DNA of 64,000 nucleotides from Nocardia terrae (GTDB taxonomy: Bacteria; Actinomycetota; Actinomycetes; Mycobacteriales; Mycobacteriaceae), in the NCBI RefSeq assembly GCF_009760405.1, contig NZ_WRPP01000006.1:124001-188000 (forward strand), written 5' to 3'. The position numbers and the translations under genes are program-made. Every line of letters begins with the position of its first letter. The stretch's first letter is position 1. Below, in pieces: positions 1-8,304 of the stretch. The notes beneath the pieces were generated by a model, which was given only the letters and a program-made list of their open reading frames with translations, was not told the DNA's origin and did no database searches.

Positions 1-1863
1 TTCCACGCGGCGGCATTGCGCCAGCTCAAATACTTCTGGCCGCAGGTCGTCGGCGATGTGCCGTGGCGGCTCATCGACGGCAAGTTCCCCATCGTGGCGC
101 AGGCCGCCGGGCGCGCGGGGCTGCCCACCGACACCGACAGCCTGCGGGATCTGATCAGCGAGATCGAATGGGCCAAGGGCTCGCTCATCGCGCCCGAGGA
201 CTACGCGGGCGAGGTGGGCCGTCGCCATCGCGACGTGCCCTACGAGGCCAAGAAGGTCTCGGCGGTCTACACCTATTACGAGGCGCTGAAGACCACACCC
301 GACGGTCTGCTGCTCGACTTCGACGACCTGCTGCTGCACACCGCCGCCGCGCTCGAGGACTATTCGTCGGTGGCCGAGGAGTTCCGCGGCCGCTACCGCT
401 GCTTCGTGGTCGACGAGTACCAGGACGTCACCCCGCTGCAGCAACGGGTGCTCGACGCCTGGCTCGGTGATCGCGACGACCTGACCGTGGTCGGCGACGC
501 CAACCAGACCATCTACTCCTTCACCGGGGCCAGCCCGACCTACCTGCTCGACTTCTCGCGCCGGTTCCCCGACGCCACCGTGGTCCGCCTCGAGCGCGAC
601 TACCGTTCCACGCCGCAGGTGGTGTCGCTGGCCAACCGGGTGATCGGGGCGGCCCGCGGGCGGATCGCGGGCACCCGGCTCCAGCTGATCGGCCAGCGCG
701 CCGACGGACCCGAACCGACGTTCGCCGAATTCGACGACGAACCGGCCGAGGCCGCCGCCGTCGCCAAGGCGGTCGCCAAGCTGCTCGGAAACGGTGTTCC
801 CGCAGCGGAAATCGCCATCCTGTACCGCATCAACGCGCAGTCGGAGGTCTACGAGCAGGCGCTCACCGAGGCGGGCATCCCGTATCAGGTGCGCGGCGGC
901 GAGGGCTTCTTCAACCGGCCCGAGGTGCGGCAGGCGGTCTCGGCGCTGCGCACGGCCGCCAATCGCGACGATCTACCCGACGCCCGCGGGGAGAAGCTGG
1001 TCACGCTGGTGCGCGCGGCGCTCGCGCAGGTCGGGCTCACCAAGGAGGAGCCGGTCGGTGTGCAGGCCCGGGAGCGCTGGGCCTCGCTCGTGGCGCTGGT
1101 CCAGCTCACCGAGGAGCTCGCCGGCGTGGAACCCGAGCTGGACCTGAGCGGTCTGCTGCGCGAACTCGGCGCGCGGGCCGAGGCCCGGCACGCGCCGACC
1201 GTGCAGGGCGTCACCCTGGCCTCGCTGCACGCGGCCAAGGGGCTGGAGTGGGACGCCGTCTTCCTGGTCGGCCTGGCCGACGGCACCATGCCGATCCAGC
1301 ACGTATTGGGCCCGGACGCAACGGTTTCCGACGAGTCCGCCCTCGAAGAGGAACGACGGCTGCTCTACGTCGGCGTCACCCGCGCCCGCGAGCATCTCCA
1401 ATTGTCCTGGGCGCTGGCGCGTTCCGCGGGCGGGCGCAAGGTGCGCCGCCGCTCCCGATTCCTGATCGGCCTGGTCCCCGACGATTCCCCGGCCTCGCGC
1501 ATCGCCACCCACACCACCGACCGCCGGTCGGGCCCCAAACGCGTGCACCCGACCTGCCGCATCTGCGGCCGCCCGCTGCTCAACACCCAGGCCACCATGC
1601 TCGGCCGCTGCTCGCGCTGCCCGGCCGACGTGGACACCGAACTGCTTGTGGCCTTGCAGGAATGGCGCAAGGAGAAGGCGGACGCGCAGAAGCTGCCACA
1701 TTTTGTGGTGTTCAGCGATACGACGCTCACCGCCATCGCCGAGCAGCGGCCGACCGACGACAAGGCGTTGGTCGCGATCCCGGGTATCGGGGCCAAGAAA
1801 CTGCAGACATACGGGGCGGATGTCCTCGCGATCGTCCGATCGCGGCTACGCGACTCTTCCTAG
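1..1863 (+). CDS. uvrD2: ATP-dependent DNA helicase UvrD2, 5' end outside the window
   Basis: Superfamily 1 helicase of the UvrD/Rep class, which unwinds DNA during repair. The reading frame is already open at base 1, so the Walker A part lies to the left. Visible motifs are DEYQD (motif II) near base 412, GDANQTIYSF near 490, the motif V-like HAAKGLEW near 1230 and LYVGVTRAREHL near 1363. After the motor core come a CRICG...CSRC four-cysteine element (about 1555-1620) and an HRDC-like domain (about 1690-1850). This C-terminal zinc-finger plus HRDC layout is typical of mycobacterial UvrD2 rather than UvrD1/PcrA. The following whiB7 supports the call, because the two are adjacent in mycobacteria. 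Confidence 0.95.
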   Translation, partial: FHAAALRQLKYFWPQVVGDVPWRLIDGKFPIVAQAAGRAGLPTDTDSLRDLISEIEWAKGSLIAPEDYAGEVGRRHRDVPYEAKKVSAVYTYYEALKTTPDGLLLDFDDLLLHTAAALEDYSSVAEEFRGRYRCFVVDEYQDVTPLQQRVLDAWLGDRDDLTVVGDANQTIYSFTGASPTYLLDFSRRFPDATVVRLERDYRSTPQVVSLANRVIGAARGRIAGTRLQLIGQRADGPEPTFAEFDDEPAEAAAVAKAVAKLLGNGVPAAEIAILYRINAQSEVYEQALTEAGIPYQVRGGEGFFNRPEVRQAVSALRTAANRDDLPDARGEKLVTLVRAALAQVGLTKEEPVGVQARERWASLVALVQLTEELAGVEPELDLSGLLRELGARAEARHAPTVQGVTLASLHAAKGLEWDAVFLVGLADGTMPIQHVLGPDATVSDESALEEERRLLYVGVTRAREHLQLSWALARSAGGRKVRRRSRFLIGLVPDDSPASRIATHTTDRRSGPKRVHPTCRICGRPLLNTQATMLGRCSRCPADVDTELLVALQEWRKEKADAQKLPHFVVFSDTTLTAIAEQRPTDDKALVAIPGIGAKKLQTYGADVLAIVRSRLRDSS

Positions 1864-1904
1864 TCCCGAAAGAAAATGTGCGCAAGCCCCTAAAACCGCA
1901 GGTA

Positions 1905-1942
1905 GAAAATAGGTTGTGCGCATCCGTACGACTACCTAGTGT
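1905..1942 (+). promoter_or_regulatory. Predicted WhiB7-type promoter of whiB7
   Basis: An A/T patch (GAAAAT, 1905-1910) lies three bases before a -35-like TTGTGC (1914-1919). After a 17-bp spacer comes a -10-like TAGTGT (1937-1942). An AT-rich block just upstream of the -35 is the known feature of promoters activated by WhiB7 with the primary sigma factor, and whiB7 is known to activate itself. The predicted start near 1949 would give a leader of about 560 nt before whiB7. The elements are seen; the role is inferred. Confidence 0.6.
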
Positions 1943-2016
1943 GGATCTCGTACCCGGGGCAGCACCCCGTGTTCCAAAAAACTGATCGCATACGAGTGAA
2001 GGAGGGAGGCAGACCA

Positions 2017-2370
2017 ATGAACGGCATCGTGAACATCACCGCTACCAGCTTCAGCGCTGGCAGCTTTGCGACGTCCACTGTCGCGTCCGCCTCCCGGGGG
2101 ATCCTCGCGTCGCAGGGGATTCGTATGTCCGGCGTGAATGGCGATCTTGGTCTTCAGGTCTTTGCAAGCAAAGCCCAAGCGGACCAGACGATCGTGATCA
2201 AGCAGGACAAGCCCAAGGGCGACTGGCAGCTGGCAGCCGACTACGCGGCCGCCGAAGCCGTGGCAGTTATGGCCGGAGCCGAGCGACCGGTCCATCTGCA
2301 CGCAGTCCGCCCGAACACCACCGACCCAGCGACCGTGATCAGGAGTCGACACCGAAGTCGACTCAGGTAG
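2017..2370 (+). CDS. Possible leader ORF (uORF) of whiB7, 117 codons
   Basis: Open frame between uvrD2 and whiB7 with a strong ribosome site (GAAGGAGGGA, 1998-2007) about 10 nt before ATG 2017. The product resembles no family I recognise; it has an ordinary-looking middle and a basic end (RSRHRSRLR). An upstream start at 1939 lacks a ribosome site and would overlap the predicted promoter. The stop codon lies beside a hairpin and 20 nt before a strong terminator, which suits a leader ORF whose translation controls read-through into whiB7. Mycobacterial and Streptomyces whiB7/wblC leaders contain uORFs, usually shorter. It could instead be an independent small gene. Confidence 0.5.
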   Translation: MNGIVNITATSFSAGSFATSTVASASRGILASQGIRMSGVNGDLGLQVFASKAQADQTIVIKQDKPKGDWQLAADYAAAEAVAVMAGAERPVHLHAVRPNTTDPATVIRSRHRSRLR

Positions 2371-2388
2371 GGAACACCTCCCAGACCT
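2343..2388 (+). promoter_or_regulatory. Two hairpins at the end of the whiB7 leader ORF
   Basis: GAGTCGAC (2343-2350) pairs perfectly with GTCGACTC (2357-2364) across a 6-nt loop, overlapping the last sense codons of the leader ORF. Directly after it, AGGT-GGGA (2365-2373) can pair with TCCC-ACCT (2379-2388) around the stop codon. A ribosome stalled or terminating at 2368-2370 would melt both, so they are candidate switching structures ahead of the terminator. Pairing is seen; the switch is inferred. Confidence 0.5.
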
Positions 2389-2390
2389 CC

Positions 2391-2436
2391 TGGCCACGGA
2401 TCGCGAAAAGCGCGAATACCGTGGCCAATGTTTTTT
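2391..2436 (+). terminator. Intrinsic terminator (attenuator) upstream of whiB7
   Basis: TGGCCACGG (2391-2399) pairs perfectly with CCGTGGCCA (2419-2427). An inner TCGCG/CGCGA stem caps a small A-rich loop, and six T residues follow (2431-2436). It lies between the leader ORF and the whiB7 start, so it would end transcription before the gene, as described for antibiotic-induced whiB7/wblC leaders. Confidence 0.85.
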
Positions 2437-2509
2437 CGGCCTCCAGCCACCGGCACCGGTCTTCGCGAACACACCGAACGACCGAAAGCACGAGCTGAAG
2501 GAGCCCGAC

Positions 2510-2830
2510 GTGTCTACCACCACGGTCATCCGTGAACGAGTGACATGCCGCAACACCGTGGCCAACACGACCGCCCGCACCCGCCGGACGGTCACCATCA
2601 CCCTGCCTTGCCGAGTCGGCAACCCGGACCTCTGGTTCGCCGAGTCCCCCGCCCAGTTGGAAGAGGCGAAGGCGCTCTGCGCTTCCTGCCCGATCCGCCA
2701 GGGCTGCCTGTCGGCCGCACTGGATCGCGCCGAGCCGTGGGGCGTCTGGGGCGGTGAGATCTTCGACCAGGGTGTCGTGATCGCCCGCAAGCGCCCGCGT
2801 GGCCGCCCGCGCAAGGTCGCGGTGGCATGA
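2510..2830 (+). CDS. whiB7: WhiB-family iron-sulfur transcription regulator WhiB7
   Basis: Regulator of intrinsic antibiotic resistance that works with the primary sigma factor. The 106-residue product has the four [4Fe-4S] cysteines C34, C57, C60 and C66, the WhiB motif EPWGVWGGE, and a C-terminal AT-hook (RGRPRK, about residues 97-102). The AT-hook separates WhiB7 from other WhiB proteins. Start is GTG 2510 with AAGGAG six bases upstream. Control is probably at two levels: the WhiB7-type promoter near 1905-1942 and the attenuator at 2391-2436. A terminator follows at once, so it is transcribed alone. Confidence 0.95.
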   Translation: MSTTTVIRERVTCRNTVANTTARTRRTVTITLPCRVGNPDLWFAESPAQLEEAKALCASCPIRQGCLSAALDRAEPWGVWGGEIFDQGVVIARKRPRGRPRKVAVA

Positions 2831-2861
2831 CCGCCCCGGCATCCGGGGGAATAGAACGCAT

Positions 2862-2896
2862 ACGACCCGCTTACCAGAAGGTAGGCGGGTCGTTTT
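2862..2896 (+). terminator. Intrinsic terminator after whiB7
   Basis: ACGACCCGC (2862-2870) pairs with GCGGGTCGT (2885-2893), with an inner TACC/GGTA stem, and is followed by T residues. It argues that the open frame running through this point (2827-3363) is not a gene. Confidence 0.85.
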
Positions 2897-2926
2897 GCGT
2901 CACAAGGACTTTCAACTCTCGTAGCT

Positions 2927-3178
2927 CTCAGGGGCTTCCCCTGAAACCCCTTTCACCAGACTCTCAGGGGCTTACCTTGAAACCCCTTTCACCAGACTCT
3001 CAGGGGCTTACCTTGAAACCCCTTTCACCAGACTCCCAGGGGCTTACCTTGAAACGTCTTTCACCAGACTCCCAGGGGCTTACCTTGAAACCTCTTGTGT
3101 GCGAGGTGCAGGGGCCTGCCGTGAAACCCCTTGTACCCGAAGTGCAAGGGGCTGCCAGGAATTCCTGCTGCCCGATGT
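2927..3178. repeat. 36-bp tandem repeat, about seven units
   Basis: Units begin at 2927, 2963, 2999, 3035, 3071, 3107 and 3143, each 36 bp. The first five are nearly identical; the last two are degenerate. Each good unit carries AGGGG and CCCCT arms that can pair, and unit 1 contains the perfect hairpin CAGGGG-CTT-CCCCTG. Because 36 is a multiple of three, both strands stay open with a 12-residue period (SQGLTLKPLSPD on the plus strand). Lack of a ribosome site and the terminator before it argue against coding. The rest of 2897-3359 shows no gene. Confidence 0.9.
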
Positions 3179-3359
3179 TGGAGGTTCGTGTCGGCACCCC
3201 CGATGCGTCCGCGGCGCTGAGAACCTTGTCGGGACTTCTCGATGACCCCGTCATTCCGGCAGGCTTTTGGCCGGAATCCACTGAAATCCGTTGGAGTGCT
3301 GCCGGTGTGGATACCGGCCAAGGGCGCGCCGGGATGACCGGGGTCGAGGTCGGGCGGGG

Positions 3360-4802
3360 CTAGCTTGCGGCGCTGAGGGTTTCGGCGTAGCCGGGGACCC
3401 AGTCGCGCATGAGTTTCATGAAGGGGATTTCGGCGTCGAGTTGGGCGCAGATGCCTACCGAGCCGCCGAGGACTCGGAAGATCATGACGTGTTCGGCCGG
3501 GAGTTGGAGGGAGCGGGCGGTTTTCATCATCTCGGAGTTGGAGATGTCGGTGGCCTTGCCCGCTACGCGTTGCATCCACTTGCGGGTGAAGTGGAAGGTC
3601 TCGGTTTTGATGGGGTCGGTGAAGGGGCGCAGGTAGGCCTGGATCTCCTCGATGCTCACGGTCTTGCCGGGGATGACCCAGCCGTTGTCGTGGAGCAGGG
3701 CGGTCAGCTCGTCGTAGCGCTGCTCGACCTCGAGGGCGACCATCTGGCCCAGGATCTTGGGGAAGCCGTTGGGCAGGGGAGCGCAGGCGCCGTAGTCGAT
3801 GACCGCGAGGCGGCCGTCCTCGAGCACCATGAAGTTGCCGGGGTGCGGGTCGGCGTGCAGCAGGCCCGCGATCGACGGTGAGCTGAAATGGAATTCACCC
3901 ATCAGCGAGGCCGTGCGGTTGCGCAGTTCGTAGGTGCCCTCGGGATCCTCCATACCGCGCTGGATGATCTTGGAGACGGGGGTGGCATTGTCCAGCCATT
4001 CGGTGACGATCACCTTCGGGGCGCTGGCCACCACCTTCGGCACCAGGAAGCGCGGATGCCCGTCGAAGGCCCGGGCGAACTGGCGCTGATGCCCGGCCTC
4101 GATGCGGTAGTCGAGCTCCTCCTCGGTGCGCTCGCTGATCTCGGCGAGGATCGGTTTGACGTCCGCGCCCGGAATGAGCGTGCCCATCATCCCGGCGAAC
4201 CGGTTGAGCGTCTTCAGATCCGCGCGCAACGCGTCGTCCGCGCCGGGGTACTGCACCTTCACCGCGACCACCCGGCCGTCGGACCAGATGGCCTTGTGTA
4301 CCTGGCCGATGCTGGCCGAGGCGGTGGGGGAGTCGTCGAATTCCCGGAAGCGTTGCCGCCAGCCGGTTCCCAGCTGCTGATCCAGCTGCCGGTGCACGGC
4401 CGCGATCGGCATGGGCGGCGCGGCGGCCTGCAGCTTGGTGAGCGCCTCGCGATAGTGCTCGCCGAACTCCTCCGGTACGGCGGCCTCCATCACCGACAGC
4501 GCCTGGCCGAACTTCATGGCTCCGCCCTTGAGCTCACCGAGCACCGCGAACAACTGCTCGGCGGCCTTCTGGTTCAGCTCGGCGTTGATCTCCTGCTTGT
4601 CTCCCCCGGCAAGTTTGCGGCCGAAACCCACGGCCGCCCGCCCTGCGATGCCCAGTGGAATTTTGGCCAGCTTGGCATTGCGGGAAGAGCGCTTGCTCAC
4701 AATCTCTGACACGTTCCCATCATGCCGATGTCCCAGACGGTGCGCCATCAAAATCAGCTGTTCTTTCGGGTCGCGAACGATAGTGGTTTCCGTCACAGTC
4801 AT
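3360..4802 (-). CDS. ABC1/UbiB-family protein kinase-like protein
   Basis: 480-residue member of the ABC1/ADCK/UbiB family, homologous in position to M. tuberculosis Rv3197, a WhiB7-regulon gene. Visible family signatures are KFGQ (97-100), the alanine-rich nucleotide loop ASASIGQVHKA (161-171), VAVKVQYPG with Lys182, the ADPHPGN catalytic loop (317-323) and the metal-binding VIDYG (334-338, in place of DFG). ATG 4802 is chosen because it overlaps the stop of the upstream gene (ATGA), implying translational coupling; the frame stays open further upstream but only inside that gene. The substrate is unknown. It converges on whiB7 across the repeat array. Confidence 0.88.
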   Translation of the reverse strand: MTVTETTIVRDPKEQLILMAHRLGHRHDGNVSEIVSKRSSRNAKLAKIPLGIAGRAAVGFGRKLAGGDKQEINAELNQKAAEQLFAVLGELKGGAMKFGQALSVMEAAVPEEFGEHYREALTKLQAAAPPMPIAAVHRQLDQQLGTGWRQRFREFDDSPTASASIGQVHKAIWSDGRVVAVKVQYPGADDALRADLKTLNRFAGMMGTLIPGADVKPILAEISERTEEELDYRIEAGHQRQFARAFDGHPRFLVPKVVASAPKVIVTEWLDNATPVSKIIQRGMEDPEGTYELRNRTASLMGEFHFSSPSIAGLLHADPHPGNFMVLEDGRLAVIDYGACAPLPNGFPKILGQMVALEVEQRYDELTALLHDNGWVIPGKTVSIEEIQAYLRPFTDPIKTETFHFTRKWMQRVAGKATDISNSEMMKTARSLQLPAEHVMIFRVLGGSVGICAQLDAEIPFMKLMRDWVPGYAETLSAAS

Positions 4803-5668
4803 GCGTTTTCGCAACAACCGCAGCTGGGATGCGCCGGCCAGGCCCGCCGATCGAGATGCGGAACATCGAGATCGAGCTCCAGTGTGGCGTTCAACGTCGC
4901 CGGTGGCCGTTCCTCCGGGCCGAAGGAAATGGTCTCGATCTCTTTCAGCGTCAGGGCCGCCGTCATCGCGACACCCGCGGGTGACGCGCACCCGGCCCGG
5001 CCCAGCAGCTGCGCCGCCAGCTGCGGCCACGCGGGTTCGCGATCGGTGCGGTGCAGATCCGCGCAACGCAGGCAACCGGTTTCGCCCGGCAGCACCAGCG
5101 GCCCGACGATGCCGCGCCCGTCACGAAGCCGCACCGGCAGATGCGGGACGCGCCGGCGCATGAGCGCGGCGACCAGGCCCGGATCCGGGACCAGCGCGTC
5201 GGTGAACACCAGGAGATCGGGTCGCTCGGCCCCGAGGCTCTCGCCCGCATCACACCGCGCGTGGGAGTGTTTGGCCTGCAGCCCGATCCGGCGCAGCCCC
5301 GCCAGTACGGCGTCCGCGAGCGGGCCGCGCCCGTGAATCCGCACGACCCGCACCCGCGAGCGCGGCCGTTCCGTCTCGAGGAGACCGGCGGCCGTCAACT
5401 GTGCGAGCAACGCCCGCACGATGTCGGCATCGAATCCCAATTCCCGCGCCTGCCACAGAATCTCGGACTCGGTGCGGGACCCGTCGAGCAGCCGCAGCAG
5501 CGCGGGCGCCGATTCGACCGGCCCCGGCGGCGACACGATCACCGCGCTCTCCGGATGCAAGCCCAGCTGCACCGCCCCATCTGGCCGCAGCAGCACGGTG
5601 ATTCGGGGATGGAGCATCGGCCCGCGCATCGCGGTCGGCGCCGGGCGGGTGGATATCAACGCTGTCAT
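4799..5668 (-). CDS. Cyclodehydratase-like (E1/YcaO-partner fold) zinc protein
   Basis: 289 residues, corresponding in position to Rv3196. The middle and C-terminal parts resemble the E1-like 'bacteriocin cyclodehydratase' domain of TOMM systems: VLPGETGCLRCADLHRTD (about 192-209), with C199/C202 and C283/C285/C286 as the likely structural zinc site. The first 100 residues resemble a winged-helix or peptide-clamp domain. No YcaO partner or precursor peptide is present nearby, so thiazole/oxazole formation is not supported. The stop overlaps the start of the ABC1 gene, so the two probably act together. Confidence 0.7.
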   Translation of the reverse strand: MTALISTRPAPTAMRGPMLHPRITVLLRPDGAVQLGLHPESAVIVSPPGPVESAPALLRLLDGSRTESEILWQARELGFDADIVRALLAQLTAAGLLETERPRSRVRVVRIHGRGPLADAVLAGLRRIGLQAKHSHARCDAGESLGAERPDLLVFTDALVPDPGLVAALMRRRVPHLPVRLRDGRGIVGPLVLPGETGCLRCADLHRTDREPAWPQLAAQLLGRAGCASPAGVAMTAALTLKEIETISFGPEERPPATLNATLELDLDVPHLDRRAWPAHPSCGCCENA

Positions 5669-5751
5669 GCCACCAGCCTGCGCGCCCCCGGCGCAGAAAA
5701 AACCCGCGAAAACGCTTGTTCATCAGCGCTTTCGCGGGTTATCCACAACTC

Positions 5752-7158
5752 CTACTTCGAGTCTTCCCCGCCCGACTCCGCATCCTTGTCCGAGCGGGCT
5801 TCCTTCTCGGCCCGTTCCTTGGCCTCCGTCTCGGCCAGCTGCGCCAGCGGATCGTCGAACGCGCTCGCGCCGCCGCCCAGCACCGAATCGATGAAGCCCG
5901 CGGGTGAATCCAGATCCGAGGAATCCGGCAGCAGGTCCGGGTGCGCCCACACCCCGTCGCGCTTCTCCAGCCCGGCGTCGGTGGTCAGTCGCCGCCACAG
6001 CGCCGCCGCCTCGCGGACCTTGCGCGGCCGCAACTCCAGCCCGACCAGCGTCGCGAAGGTCTGCTCGGCCGGTCCGCCGGTGGCACGCCGCCGCCGCAAT
6101 GTCTCGGCCAGTGCGCCCGCACCCGGCAGCCGATCACCCACCGCGTCGGCGACCACGGTCTCCACCCAGCCCTCGATCAGGGCCAGCAGCGTCTCCAGCC
6201 GCTCCAGCGCCGCCTTCTGCTCGGGCGTGGTCTGCGGCTCGAAAGTGCCCTGGGACAGCAGCTCTTCCAGCTTCGAGGGATCCTGGGCCAGCGTCATCGG
6301 ATCCAGGTTCGCCGCGGCCTGCTCGATGGCCGAGAAGTCCATCTTGATGCCGCGCGCGTAATCCTCCACCGCGCCCAGCACCTGCTGGCGCAGCCACGGC
6401 ACATGCGCGAACAGCCGCTGATGCGCGGCCTCGCGGGCGGCCAGGTAGACCAGGATCTCGCTCTCGGGCTGCTCGAGCCCTTCGCTGAATTCGGAGATGG
6501 CCGCGGGCATGAGCGCCGCGGTGCCGTCGGGGCCCAGCGGCAGTCCGATGTCGGTGGAGGTCAGCACCTCCTTGGCGAGCTGGCCCAGGGCCTGGCCCAG
6601 CTGCGAGCCGAAGGCGAGACCGCCCATCTGCCCGAGCATTCCGAACATCGGGGCCGCGAATTCCTTGGCCTCGGCTGGGAGCGTGGAGGTCCACATGCCC
6701 GAAACCTGTTCGGCGACCGGATCACACAGCCGCTTCCAGGTGGGCAGCGTCTCCTCGATCCAGTCGTTGGCGGTCCACGCGACGGTCTTGGTCGCGCCCG
6801 CCGGGAAGGTGGTGGCCGCGTCGAGCCACAGCTCGGCCAGATGCGCCGCGTCGTTCACCGCGCTCTGCGCGCCGGCGGAGACGGGCGCGACGGTGGTCCC
6901 CAGCTGCTGCCGGGCCAGTCGCTTGGCGATGTCGTAATTGACCGGTCCGCCCTGCGATCCCGGCTGGCCCATGCTCGAGAACATGGCGCCCAGCTGCGAG
7001 AGCATCTGACCGAGTTGCGAGGGATCGAATCCGCCGCCGCCCTGACCCCCGATCGGGAATCCGAACGGGTTGTTCGCACCAGAACCGCTGGACTGGTCGC
7101 CGGGCTTGCGCTCGGGATCGTCGTCGCGATTCGAGAATCCGAACGGGAAATCACTCAT
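5752..7158 (-). CDS. DUF2342 zinc-dependent metalloprotease-like protein
   Basis: 468-residue protein of the DUF2342 / 'F420 biosynthesis associated' family, matching Rv3195 in position. It starts MSDFPFGF (ATG 7158), then has a Gly/Gln-rich N-terminus. Further on is the family's zincin-like helix AAREAAHQRLFAHVPWLR, with a Glu-x-x-His pair, followed by a long alpha-helical region. The C-terminal 60 residues are highly charged. It has no signal peptide and is predicted to be cytosolic. Divergent from the Lon/PDZ gene at 7236. The proteolytic function is inferred from the family only. Confidence 0.85.
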   Translation of the reverse strand: MSDFPFGFSNRDDDPERKPGDQSSGSGANNPFGFPIGGQGGGGFDPSQLGQMLSQLGAMFSSMGQPGSQGGPVNYDIAKRLARQQLGTTVAPVSAGAQSAVNDAAHLAELWLDAATTFPAGATKTVAWTANDWIEETLPTWKRLCDPVAEQVSGMWTSTLPAEAKEFAAPMFGMLGQMGGLAFGSQLGQALGQLAKEVLTSTDIGLPLGPDGTAALMPAAISEFSEGLEQPESEILVYLAAREAAHQRLFAHVPWLRQQVLGAVEDYARGIKMDFSAIEQAAANLDPMTLAQDPSKLEELLSQGTFEPQTTPEQKAALERLETLLALIEGWVETVVADAVGDRLPGAGALAETLRRRRATGGPAEQTFATLVGLELRPRKVREAAALWRRLTTDAGLEKRDGVWAHPDLLPDSSDLDSPAGFIDSVLGGGASAFDDPLAQLAETEAKERAEKEARSDKDAESGGEDSK

Positions 7159-7235
7159 ACCCACTACGGTACTGGAGCCCCGCATCACACGAATCTCCCG
7201 GGAAATCGAACAGCACCGCCGAGCGGAGCGCGGCA

Positions 7236-8291
7236 ATGGCCTCGATGACCAGTACCCTTGGCCGCGTGAACCGCCGCATTGTCACCCTGCTCGCCGCTCT
7301 GGTCCCGATTCTGGTGCTGGGCGTCGTGGGCAGTGTCGTCACCGTCCCGTTCGTGGCGCTCGGACCCGGCCCGACCTTCAATACGCTGGGCGAAGTCGAG
7401 GGCAAGCAGGTGGTCGACGTGGAGGGCGCGGAGGTAAAACCCACCTCCGGCAACCTGAATATGACGACCGTGTCCGTTCGCGACAAGCTGAATATCTTCG
7501 AGGCCATCGGCTTGTGGATCGACGGCCAGCACGGTCTGGTGCCGCGCGCGGAGGTATATCCCCCGGGGCAGTCGCGTGACGAGGTAGACAAATCCAATCA
7601 GCAGCAGTTCAAGGATTCCGAGGACTCCGCCGAACTGGCGGCGTTCAACTATCTGAAGCTGCCCACGGCGGTCGAGCTGGCCAATGTCGCCGACGACGGT
7701 CCGGCCAAGGACCTGCTGAAGAAGGGCGACGAGATCGTCAGCATCGACGGCAAAGCGGTCGCCACCACCAAAGACGTTGTCTCCGCGGTCTCCTCGACCA
7801 AGCCCGGCACCCCCGTGCACATCGTGGTCCGGCGCGATAGCGCCGACCAGACCGTCGAGGTCACGGTCGGCGCGCGGCCCGACGATTCGGGCAAGGGCTA
7901 CCTCGGCGTCACGCCCAACGAGATCAGCAAGGGCCCGGTCAAGGTCGACTTCAACCTCGGTGAGATCGGCGGCCCGTCCGCGGGCCTGATGTTCACCCTG
8001 GCGGTGATCGACAAGCTGACCACCGGCGACCTGTCCGGCGGCAAGTTCGTCGCCGGCACCGGAACCATCGATCCCGACGGCAAGGTCGGACCCATCGGCG
8101 GCATCCAGTACAAGATGATCGCCGCCCGCGAGGCGGGGGCCGTGACCTTCATGGTCCCGGCCGCCAACTGCAACGAGGCCGCCCAGCGCACGCCCGAGGG
8201 CCTGCGCCTGGTCAAGGTCGAGAACCTCTCCGGCGCGGTGCAGGCCCTGCAGGACATCAACGCGGGCAAGGACGTTCCGAGCTGTAGCTAG
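7236..8291 (+). CDS. YlbL-family Lon-type serine protease with PDZ domain
   Basis: 351-residue membrane-anchored protease corresponding to Rv3194c. One N-terminal transmembrane segment (about residues 14-40) is followed by a PDZ domain (about 140-215) and an S16 Lon catalytic domain. That domain carries the serine in GGPSAG (S248) and the lysine in GGIQYKMIAA (K293), the Lon Ser/Lys dyad. It faces the outside and probably trims or degrades exported proteins. Start ATG 7236 has GGAG about 9 nt upstream; ATG 7245 and GTG 7266 are alternatives. Its 3' end converges on the next gene. Confidence 0.92.
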   Translation: MASMTSTLGRVNRRIVTLLAALVPILVLGVVGSVVTVPFVALGPGPTFNTLGEVEGKQVVDVEGAEVKPTSGNLNMTTVSVRDKLNIFEAIGLWIDGQHGLVPRAEVYPPGQSRDEVDKSNQQQFKDSEDSAELAAFNYLKLPTAVELANVADDGPAKDLLKKGDEIVSIDGKAVATTKDVVSAVSSTKPGTPVHIVVRRDSADQTVEVTVGARPDDSGKGYLGVTPNEISKGPVKVDFNLGEIGGPSAGLMFTLAVIDKLTTGDLSGGKFVAGTGTIDPDGKVGPIGGIQYKMIAAREAGAVTFMVPAANCNEAAQRTPEGLRLVKVENLSGAVQALQDINAGKDVPSCS

Positions 8292-8304
8292 TTCCGCGCT
8301 GTCG

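Noticed and set aside
2927..3178. CRISPR array
   Set aside because: Whole units are repeated head to tail without unique spacers, and no cas genes are near.
2827..3363. Plus-strand ORF reading SQGLTLKPLSPD repeats
   Set aside because: It overlaps the end of whiB7, has no ribosome site of its own, contains a strong terminator, and is open only because the repeat length is a multiple of three.
4799..5668. TOMM/thiopeptide biosynthetic cluster
   Set aside because: Only the E1-like protein is present; no YcaO, dehydrogenase or precursor peptide, and the surroundings are the conserved uvrD2-UPF0182 block.
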